64,000 bases of DNA, from positions 2,790,001 to 2,854,000 of the forward strand of contig NC_008228.1 of NCBI RefSeq assembly GCF_000014225.1. Direction: 5' to 3'. Position numbers and translations under genes: made by a program. The stretch's first letter is position 1, and every line of letters starts with the position of its first letter. Under the pieces are notes generated by a model that searched no databases, was not told where the DNA came from, and worked only from the letters and a program-made list of their open reading frames with translations. Of the stretch, positions 25,323-32,117 are shown one piece after another. Source of the stretch: Paraglaciecola sp. T6c (lineage in GTDB: Bacteria > Pseudomonadota > Gammaproteobacteria > Enterobacterales > Alteromonadaceae).

Positions 25323-26150
25323 CTATAGAAGTAATTGGTTGGTATTTAACCGGTAGCCTACCCCTTTGACCGTAAGGATCCACCTTGGGTTATCCGGGTC
25401 CACTTCGACTTTTTTGCGCAGTAAATGCATGTACTGATATAAATCCGACTTGTTTGCGCGCCGTGTATCTGGCCATAGTTTCTCAATAATTTTTTCGGTG
25501 CTGCAAACATGGTCATGCACTTGCGCTAACAAGGTAAACAATTTGAACTCTTTGCTGGTTAGCATTACGTCCTTGCCCTGACAAAATACCGTTCTGCAGT
25601 TGTGATTTATGACAAAAGGGCCAACCACATATTGCTCTTCTTCATCAAGTATTGTGCTATTGAGTATCATCGGTTGCAGATTACTTTGTACGGAACCAAA
25701 TATCGCAGGAATACCGCGTCTATCAATAGCATTTCGCCGTTCACTATTGCGCCTTTCTTCCCTTTGATGGCTCTCATTAGCAATCACCTGACTGAGGTAT
25801 CTGTCTAGACGGCCGCTTAAATCGGTTTCATCAAAATAGTTCACCCAGGACAAGTGATGATTGAATCCTGCATCACTTTTGCTGTAAATAGCACAAATGG
25901 GGATCTCTGACTGAGTATGAATTTGCTGCAATATTTTAAGATGCGAAGCCATTAGTTCTGCCGATACCGCTCGCAAATCAATCAATACCACCTTACATAC
26001 ATGATTGACGCTTTCAATATTGAGTGGATACGTCGGTGAAACAGAGCGAAAAGAAAAATTATTAGCAATGCTGATACCCGTGAGTAAACCGATTAAAAAG
26101 CTGTCGTTTGATATCACCAGCACGCCTTGCTGTGCTTGAGTAAGCGTCAT
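25323..26150 (-). CDS. Winged-helix regulator with a degenerate receiver domain
   Basis: 275 residues. The C-terminal OmpR/PhoB-type winged helix (about 170-270) is clear: MLTSKEFKLFTLLAQVHDHV and WILTVKGVGYRLN. The N-terminal 125 residues have a CheY-like strand/helix order, but the acidic pair is reduced to ISND, the acceptor position reads VVLIDLRAV and no Lys is evident at the switch position, so phosphorylation is doubtful. A highly basic linker (REERRNSERRNAIDRRG) joins the halves. It is divergent from the NSD-repeat/Fap-like locus across a 624-bp gap and is its likely regulator (inference). Confidence 0.85.
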   Translation of the reverse strand: MTLTQAQQGVLVISNDSFLIGLLTGISIANNFSFRSVSPTYPLNIESVNHVCKVVLIDLRAVSAELMASHLKILQQIHTQSEIPICAIYSKSDAGFNHHLSWVNYFDETDLSGRLDRYLSQVIANESHQREERRNSERRNAIDRRGIPAIFGSVQSNLQPMILNSTILDEEEQYVVGPFVINHNCRTVFCQGKDVMLTSKEFKLFTLLAQVHDHVCSTEKIIEKLWPDTRRANKSDLYQYMHLLRKKVEVDPDNPRWILTVKGVGYRLNTNQLLL

Positions 26151-26774
26151 GATCTCATCCTTTAGTTGTCTTAACCAGATGGACTCTACTCACAAGACAG
26201 CCTAAATTTGAGTAAATAAAACAGAATCCTATTCTGAAATGTCTGATTAATTCACGTAACCCTAAGAAGATAGCAATAACCGAACCACTTAAATTAACAT
26301 TAAGTAATACTGACACTTAATCTATACACTAATTATATTAATGTCTGTCATTAAGCATTCATGTAAAAAAAACCGACATGAGAGTGTGCAGATGTTTTTA
26401 ATTATTCAGTGCCAACATTCGCATTCATTTAAAAAATACGTTCATTCATTGTGTATATATTAATTAAAGAAGATTTTGTGAATTTCAAATTCCATTAAAT
26501 AAACCTACCCCATATCGCCCAGCAAAAAGAGAATTTACTTTACCCAAATTTTAAAAGAACCAAGCTGATACTGGTCCTTAACGCTATTTTTGAGGTTAAT
26601 TTAATATGTATTTAATGGAATTTTTAGTTTCCATTTAACTACAGTTGATGCGGGAGATTAAGAACAAGATAAATGTTCAATTTCCTTTTTCATAATTTGA
26701 ATATTAAGGCGTTGCTATTTTCAGTGTGACGATCAGTGAATGGTAACCAATCGTTTTTTAATGGAGCATAAAAG
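26151..26774. other. 624-bp AT-rich regulatory region upstream of the NSD-repeat gene
   Basis: No gene is supported here. ATTCCATTAAAT (26489-26500) and its exact complement ATTTAATGGAAT (26610-26621) form a 12-bp inverted repeat 110 bp apart; a third TTCCATT follows at 26629-26635 and makes a short hairpin with the second. GAACA-N7-TGTTC lies at 26662-26678. The unusual length and repeats suggest a complex promoter for the repeat protein and its divergent regulator. Confidence 0.5.
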
Positions 26775-28733
26775 ATGAAATCATTTAATAAAAGTTTATT
26801 AGCAGCAAGCATGGCTATCATACTCGGTTCAGCAACCAGTGTATGGGCAAACCCTACCAATACCGCAAACGAAGTTGCTGATTCCCAAACAGCCACAGCC
26901 AGTGCTGATAGCACCGGAGACTCTTCCGCTGCGGCAAATGAGAACTCTACCGCCAATACCGACAACAGCACTGACTCTTCTGACAACAGCGACGCAAGTT
27001 CTGCCTCTGGGTCTGAGGTTGCAGCAAATAATGGCAGCATGGCCGCAACTGATAATAGTGACAATTCAGACAATTCCGATGCGTCTGATAACAGTGATAA
27101 CTCAGACAATAGTGATAACTCTGATGGCAGTTCTGCTTCAGGGTCTGAAGTTGCCGCAAATAATGGCAGCATGGCCGCAACTGATAATAGCGACAATTCA
27201 GACAATTCCGATGCGTCTGATAACAGTGATAACTCAGACAATAGCGATAACTCTGATGGCAGCTCTGCTTCAGGGTCAGAAGTTGCAGCAAATAATGGCA
27301 GCATGGCCGCAACTGACAACAGCGATAACAGCGATAACTCTGATATGAGTGACAATTCAGACAACTCTGATAACAGTGATAAATCCGACGGAAGTTACGC
27401 ATCATCCACTGAATCTGCCGCCAACAATGGAAGTACGGCTATGAGTGATCGTTCTGACAACTCAGACAACTCAAATAACAGCGACAACTCTGACAATTCT
27501 GATAGCAGCAATAATTCTGATAACAGTGATAAAAGCGATGGTAGCTACGCTTCAGCCACCGACTCTGCGGCAAATAACGGCAGTATGGCGATGACAGACC
27601 GCTCTGATAACTCAGATAATAGCGACAACTCTGATAACTCAGATAATAGCGACAACTCTGACAATTCAGATAGCTCAAGCTCAGACAGCAGTGACAACAG
27701 TTATGCTATGGGCACTGAGGCGACTGCAAACAACGGCAGCACCGCCATGAGTGACCGCTCTGATAATTCAGACAGCAGCAATAACTCTGATAACTCTGAT
27801 AATAGCGATAACAGCAACAATAGCGACAACAGCTATGCATCAGCATCAGACGCAGCAGCCAATGGCGGCAGTACCGCTAGTTCTGACCGATCAGACAACA
27901 GCATGGCAAGTGCCAGTGCGATGGGCTCTGCAGCCGCTAATGGCGCAAGTACCGCCTCGGTAGACAACAGTGATAATAGCGACAACAGCATGGCGCGCGC
28001 CAACGCGATGGGTGCCGCGTCAGCCAATGGTGGCAGTACAGCCAGCACGGACAATAGCGACAACTCAGATAATTCGGATAATTCAGACAACAGCAACAAT
28101 TCTGACAACTCTGATAACGCTGACAACAGCTATGCTAGTTCGTCCATGGGAGGCGCGTCGGCTAATGGCGGCAGTACAGCCAATGTTGATAACTCTGACA
28201 ATTCTGACAACTCAGATAATTCAGACAACAGTGACAATAGCGATAATAGCTACGCTAATGCGGCCGAAGGTGGCGCCTCTGCTAATGGTGGCAGCACAGC
28301 CACCGTAGACAACAGTGACAGCAGTGATAATAGTGATAACAGTGACAATAGTTATGCCAGTGCCGCCGAAGGTGGCGCCTCTGCCAATGGTGGTAGCACA
28401 GCCTCTGTTGATAATAGTGACAACAGCGATAACAGTGATAACAGCGACAGTAGCTCGGCTTGGTCCGAAGGCTGGGGAACGTCTGCGGCGAATAACGGCG
28501 GAGTGGCCACCACGACTTACAGTGTCAATGATTCATACTTAACTGGCACAGTAACAGGCAACTACGTCACGTACAGCTTTGATAATCAGTCAACTATCGC
28601 TAGTAACAATAGTATGTCTGATACGTTCAATGGAACCGCTGGTATCAACCAAAACGTGCAGAACCTAGGGCACAATGCCTTAGCTCAGCAGCAAGTATCC
28701 TTCCAAGGGAATGTCAATGTGAACCCACAATAA
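26775..28733 (+). CDS. Secreted Asn-Ser-Asp repeat protein, candidate Fap-like amyloid or matrix subunit
   Basis: 652 residues. A signal peptide (MKSFNKSLLAASMAIILGS...) is cleaved near VWA at residue 25. Residues about 60-570 are dominated by runs of the triplet N-S-D, split at 12-13 places by a spacer of the form A-x-A-N-N/G-G-S-x-A. The first three modules are 44-residue near-copies. About one residue in three to four is Asp, so the chain is acidic and probably disordered or calcium-responsive. The last 80 residues differ: they are Asn/Gln-rich with FNGTAGINQNVQNLGHN, a motif shared with the next protein. AATGGAGCATAAAAG precedes the ATG. Neighbours resemble fapD and fapF, so this is the likely fibre or matrix component. 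Function is inferred. Confidence 0.88.
   Translation: MKSFNKSLLAASMAIILGSATSVWANPTNTANEVADSQTATASADSTGDSSAAANENSTANTDNSTDSSDNSDASSASGSEVAANNGSMAATDNSDNSDNSDASDNSDNSDNSDNSDGSSASGSEVAANNGSMAATDNSDNSDNSDASDNSDNSDNSDNSDGSSASGSEVAANNGSMAATDNSDNSDNSDMSDNSDNSDNSDKSDGSYASSTESAANNGSTAMSDRSDNSDNSNNSDNSDNSDSSNNSDNSDKSDGSYASATDSAANNGSMAMTDRSDNSDNSDNSDNSDNSDNSDNSDSSSSDSSDNSYAMGTEATANNGSTAMSDRSDNSDSSNNSDNSDNSDNSNNSDNSYASASDAAANGGSTASSDRSDNSMASASAMGSAAANGASTASVDNSDNSDNSMARANAMGAASANGGSTASTDNSDNSDNSDNSDNSNNSDNSDNADNSYASSSMGGASANGGSTANVDNSDNSDNSDNSDNSDNSDNSYANAAEGGASANGGSTATVDNSDSSDNSDNSDNSYASAAEGGASANGGSTASVDNSDNSDNSDNSDSSSAWSEGWGTSAANNGGVATTTYSVNDSYLTGTVTGNYVTYSFDNQSTIASNNSMSDTFNGTAGINQNVQNLGHNALAQQQVSFQGNVNVNPQ
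26997..27392 (+). repeat. Three 132-bp near-identical direct repeats within the NSD-repeat gene
   Basis: The spacer sequence AATGGCAGCATGGCCGCAAC recurs near 27030, 27162 and 27294, a constant 132 bp (44 codons). The copies differ mostly at third codon positions; the third diverges towards its end. This implies recent module duplication and probable length variation between strains. Confidence 0.8.
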
Positions 28734-28764
28734 CCTCCTTATTGTAGGCTTCATTTCAAGGATA

Positions 28765-28798
28765 AATAAGTTACTGGCGGCAGCGCCAGTAACTTATT
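28765..28798 (+). terminator. Strong intercistronic hairpin after the NSD-repeat gene
   Basis: AATAAGTTACTGGCG pairs perfectly with CGCCAGTAACTTATT (15 bp, loop GCAG). No T-run follows. It separates the repeat protein from the smaller genes 82 bp downstream and could let the major product be made in excess. Confidence 0.65.
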
Positions 28799-28814
28799 AA
28801 TAAGGATACTAGCC

Positions 28815-29162
28815 ATGAAGATATTATCGAGAGTTACCTGCGTATCATCTTTGTTACCGTTACTTTTATCGGTGTCTTTTTGTGTAACTGCACAACCAAA
28901 TATAGATGAAATGCCACCCGTGTTGCTCGAAGATTTAGAGCAAGAACGTGGTATGGGTGGTGTGGTGGATGTGACCAACAATAGCCACTTAGAGGCTGTA
29001 CTGACCAACAATTACAATTCAAATAGTGTGACCGGAAATAACACAATTGATCGCGGCTCGTTCAATGAAGCGGCCGGCGTTTTTTCTATTATTCAAAATA
29101 CCGGTAACAACGTCATTATTCAGGACTCTACCATTATCACAGTGACCATTGCCCCTAATTAA
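28815..29162 (+). CDS. Small secreted Asn-rich protein, possible minor fibre subunit or nucleator
   Basis: 115 residues with a signal peptide cleaved near VTAQ (residue 26). An acidic leader-like stretch LLEDLEQERGMGGVVD follows, then an Asn-rich region. Its tail, FNEAAGVFSIIQNTGNNVIIQ, matches the C-terminal motif of the NSD-repeat protein (F-N-x2-A-G-x5-Q-N-x-G-x-N-x3-Q). AAGGA lies upstream. By analogy with FapB/FapC, where minor and major subunits share motifs, this may be the minor subunit. The GMGG sequence might be cut by the C39 peptidase encoded next (inference). Confidence 0.75.
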   Translation: MKILSRVTCVSSLLPLLLSVSFCVTAQPNIDEMPPVLLEDLEQERGMGGVVDVTNNSHLEAVLTNNYNSNSVTGNNTIDRGSFNEAAGVFSIIQNTGNNVIIQDSTIITVTIAPN

Positions 29163-29181
29163 CGGATGAATAGGTGTACAC

Positions 29182-29853
29182 ATGAGACTTTTACTTTGTT
29201 TGTTACTGTTATTGACCACTTCCCCCGCTTGGGGCGGCCTAGTCGATTTTAACGGCCAATTTTCGATTAAAGTTTCCAGTATTGCCGAGCTACGCTTTAA
29301 AACCATTTACAAACAACAATATGACTTCAGCTGCGGCTCGGCCACGTTAGCAAGCTTATTATCGTTTCATTACGACGACCAAGTGAATGAATTAAGCGTG
29401 TTTAAAGACATGTTCGCACATGGCAACAAAGAAAAAATTAAGCATCAAGGGTTTTCTCTACTCGATATGAAACACTATCTGACTCGTCGAGGCTATAACG
29501 CAAATGGTTTCAAAATCACTCTCAAACAACTAGCCAGTGCGCAGCTTCCTGCCATCACAATTATTAATAACAACGGTTACATGCACTTCGTGATCATCAA
29601 AGGCAGTAATGACTCCGAGGTGCTAGTGGGTGATCCAGCAGTTGGTATTAAGTCGATAAAAATAGATGCTTTTCAACAGATGTGGGGAGACCGAATTGTG
29701 TTTGTAATACAAGATCGAAAGGACATAGCCGTTAATCATTACAAGAACGATCAACAAAACGATCATCTCGTTAGGGCAAACTTAGGGTTGGCCATCGACC
29801 ATGCCAGCCTAGGGCTATTTAACGTATTGCAGCCATCCAGCGTCGACTTTTAA
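29182..29853 (+). CDS. C39-family cysteine peptidase, FapD-like
   Basis: 223 residues with an N-terminal signal peptide (to about residue 18), so a periplasmic enzyme rather than the usual C39 domain of a bacteriocin ABC exporter. The catalytic triad is visible: Cys51 in YDFSCGSATLASLL, His135 in GYMHFVIIKG and Asp151 in VGDPAVG. The oxyanion Gln is in KQQYDFSCG. GFSLLDMKHYLTRRGY is also characteristic of stand-alone C39 proteins such as FapD of the Pseudomonas amyloid operon. It probably processes one or more of the neighbouring exported proteins. It lies 19 bp after the small Asn-rich gene. Confidence 0.9.
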   Translation: MRLLLCLLLLLTTSPAWGGLVDFNGQFSIKVSSIAELRFKTIYKQQYDFSCGSATLASLLSFHYDDQVNELSVFKDMFAHGNKEKIKHQGFSLLDMKHYLTRRGYNANGFKITLKQLASAQLPAITIINNNGYMHFVIIKGSNDSEVLVGDPAVGIKSIKIDAFQQMWGDRIVFVIQDRKDIAVNHYKNDQQNDHLVRANLGLAIDHASLGLFNVLQPSSVDF

Positions 29854-29868
29854 GTGAAGGACTCATTT

Positions 29869-30351
29869 ATGAATATGCCAGCAGCCGTTCGCACCTTAAC
29901 CACTCGCATTAACGCTATTAGCGTACTTTTAATGGCAACCTCCACCTACAGTACTCACGCCCTTTCTGCTAACAAATTGACTGAGCATACTCAGTGGGAG
30001 CCCGTTGCAGAAAGTGCGTTGGCAGAGTTGCGCGCAGGCTTTGTGCTCGGTAATGGCGTGGTGGTGGATTTAAATTTTCAAAAAAGCATATTCAGAAACG
30101 GCGAATTAGTCAGTCATTCCTATTTTCAAACCCCGCAAGATTTTGCTTTACTAAGCAAAGACCAATTTTCTTTGCAGTCCATTTTGCCTACCAATTCATT
30201 AAATACCGTTTTACAGAACACATTAGATAACCAAACGTTATCCGCAATAACCAATATCGATATCACAATAAAGAACTTAGAGCATGCAAAACAAGCCTTT
30301 TCCCAAGACCAATTATATAACACGTATTTTAACGCCATAGCGCACCAGTAG
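29869..30351 (+). CDS. Secreted protein of the Fap-like locus, function unknown
   Basis: 160 residues from the ATG at 29869, preceded by AAGGA; a GTG 15 bp earlier is less likely. A signal peptide ends near THA (about residue 31). LAELRAGFVLGNGVVVDLNF follows, which recalls the leader-like LEDLEQERGMGG segment of the small protein two genes upstream. The rest is mixed polar with no known domain. It starts 15 bp after the C39 gene and belongs to the same transcript. By position it may correspond to FapE or FapA, but I see no clear similarity. Confidence 0.7.
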   Translation: MNMPAAVRTLTTRINAISVLLMATSTYSTHALSANKLTEHTQWEPVAESALAELRAGFVLGNGVVVDLNFQKSIFRNGELVSHSYFQTPQDFALLSKDQFSLQSILPTNSLNTVLQNTLDNQTLSAITNIDITIKNLEHAKQAFSQDQLYNTYFNAIAHQ

Positions 30352-30496
30352 CACCTAAGTCATAGGTGGATTCAAAGGATGTAGCTTAGTGATGTATTAA
30401 TAAGCCATATATCAATCGACAGTTTGCCAGAACACGATGCGGCCAAAAACTTATTATATTTAGCTGGTTATTGCGTGAGTACTTGAACGTTAATCA

Positions 30497-31822
30497 CTAA
30501 AACGTCACCGGCAGTCTGAAGTTCAAACGCGTATCTTGTGCATCATCTGTCACACCGATCGCCAATGACAGACTGACGTTTGTTGAGGGCGAATATCGAA
30601 ACGAGTAGCCTATAATTAACTGGCCAATATCGAGTTGGCTCCCGTCTATTTTTATATCGTTGATCTTTGATTTCAACACATGCTTATGAGAATAACTCAG
30701 ACTCATGGATGCCCGTTCATTCAATGATACCCCAAGACCGAAGCTGATCCCCGCGCTGTCACCTGGGTCAACATTACCCACCTCCTCGTCTGTGTCCATG
30801 TTGTATCCATAACTTAAATTTCCAAAAAATACGCCGGGATCAGTCGCATAAATAGCAGTAACGCTAGGTTGAATACTCACATACCCCGAGCCTGTTGGCA
30901 GCTCTGTGGGAAATACCGCGCCGGGGGTCGATTGCATAAATTCAACTTCAAATGGGCTGGTACCAGTAGGAATAGTCGCCACAAGGTTTGCGACAAAAAT
31001 GGGGCCTCCATCTTTTGGGTTATTGAGTTGATAACGGGTCGACACCTCAATATCCCCTAGCCCATGGCCGTCAGCGTTAAAGATCTCATCTTCACTTACC
31101 CCGACACTGACAGGGCGTGACCGCTGGCTATCACTTCGTGCGAGATAAGGCACTTTCAAATCGACTTCCCAGCGCTCGGTGATCCCATAACGGGCTGAAA
31201 TACTGCCAATAAAGCTGTGTCGTTTAATTTCGCGCAGATCAATAAGCCCCACAACTAATGCTGGTATGAAAGAAAAAGCATCTAAGAAAACCCGATTGTT
31301 ATCGGTATATGAATAGCCAAAAGAAGGCTCTAAGACGAATGTGCCTTTACCGGATAACACACCGCTAAAGGTATCTCCTAATTCAGGAATGGCGCTGGCG
31401 CCAATCACATTTGACGACTTAGGCGGAGCTTGACCAACGGGCTTGTTTTGCGCCACGTTAGAGGTTGTTGATTGCGTTGGTTTAGCCTGCTTAGGTTTCG
31501 ATGTTGATGTATTAGTACCAGCTACATTGTGTGATGTACCTTTGTTCGGGTTTTTATTTGAGTTTTCATCCGACCCCGTTGCCTGATTATTCGCCATAAG
31601 GGCATTCACCATGCGCGTCAGTGCTTCTATTTTCTCACCTTGCTTGGTTAATAAAACCCGCTGCCGTTCAAGCTCAGTTTTGTATTGATTGACAGATGTA
31701 TCATCACCCTCAATATTCTGTGCAGCATAAGTCATTGACGATGAACTTAGCCAAAAAGCCAGCGCAAATTTTGATAATTTGAAAGAAAAGAGGGGGGTTA
31801 TCTGATTTACGACGTTTTCCAT
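30497..31822 (-). CDS. Outer-membrane coiled-coil/beta-barrel protein, FapF-like exporter
   Basis: 441 residues. A signal peptide precedes a coiled coil at about residues 42-75 (YKTELERQRVLLTKQGEKIE), then a Ser/Thr/Asn/Pro-rich linker to about 140, then a beta-barrel from about 155 to a C-terminal Phe (NFRLPVTF). The barrel resembles the phenol MetA-pathway family (VLEPSFGYSYTDN, ISARYGITERWEVDLKVPYL). FapF, which exports amyloid subunits, has the same order: coiled coil, linker, barrel, at about 430 residues. It is convergent with the repeat-protein operon, whereas in Pseudomonas fapF lies in line. Aromatic transport is the alternative. Confidence 0.85.
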   Translation of the reverse strand: MENVVNQITPLFSFKLSKFALAFWLSSSSMTYAAQNIEGDDTSVNQYKTELERQRVLLTKQGEKIEALTRMVNALMANNQATGSDENSNKNPNKGTSHNVAGTNTSTSKPKQAKPTQSTTSNVAQNKPVGQAPPKSSNVIGASAIPELGDTFSGVLSGKGTFVLEPSFGYSYTDNNRVFLDAFSFIPALVVGLIDLREIKRHSFIGSISARYGITERWEVDLKVPYLARSDSQRSRPVSVGVSEDEIFNADGHGLGDIEVSTRYQLNNPKDGGPIFVANLVATIPTGTSPFEVEFMQSTPGAVFPTELPTGSGYVSIQPSVTAIYATDPGVFFGNLSYGYNMDTDEEVGNVDPGDSAGISFGLGVSLNERASMSLSYSHKHVLKSKINDIKIDGSQLDIGQLIIGYSFRYSPSTNVSLSLAIGVTDDAQDTRLNFRLPVTF

Positions 31823-31986
31823 AACTAATCCTTTATTCGTTTACGAAAACATTTAAACCTTTACAACGTATAAATTAATTTATCCTGCATTAAAAATAGT
31901 GAATGAGTGAATAAAACTCAAATTTTAATCTATAAAATTGCATTCTAGTTATTAAATAAAAAGACTTAACCCCTAAATTGATAAGT

Positions 31987-32025
31987 ATAAAAAACACCCA
32001 ATACCAGTCATTAATATTGGGTGTT
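31987..32025 (-). terminator. Rho-independent terminator of the TonB-receptor gene
   Basis: Read on the minus strand, AACACCCAATA pairs with TATTGGGTGTT (11 bp, 11-nt loop), followed by TTTTATAC. It lies about 90 bp after the receptor stop and insulates the FapF-like gene downstream on the same strand. Confidence 0.8.
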
Positions 32026-32117
32026 ATGAGTTTTAATGCAGGTAAATAAAATAGCGCTTTATTAGTCCCTTAAAAATCGGCTTTAAATACCTTTTGGAAT
32101 TTAACATTCAGTAGCGA

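Noticed and set aside
26690-27405. Long minus-strand open frames rich in Ser, Leu, Glu or Cys, Tyr opposite the NSD-repeat gene
   Set aside because: They are mirror images of the triplet repeats, which exclude stops in several frames. They have no ribosome-binding site or signal and disappear with the repeats.
26997-28480. Repeat region considered as a CRISPR or other non-coding array
   Set aside because: Repeats are in frame, with changes mostly at third codon positions, and no spacer diversity or cas genes are present.
26839-28542. Plus-strand frame-shifted open frames inside the NSD-repeat gene
   Set aside because: Repetitive codons leave the other frames open too; only the frame with a signal peptide, ribosome-binding site and repeat logic is credible.
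30497-31822. Annotation as a phenol-degradation (MetA-pathway) transporter
   Set aside because: The barrel similarity to that family is generic; the coiled-coil N-terminus and the C39 and repeat-protein neighbours favour a FapF-like role.
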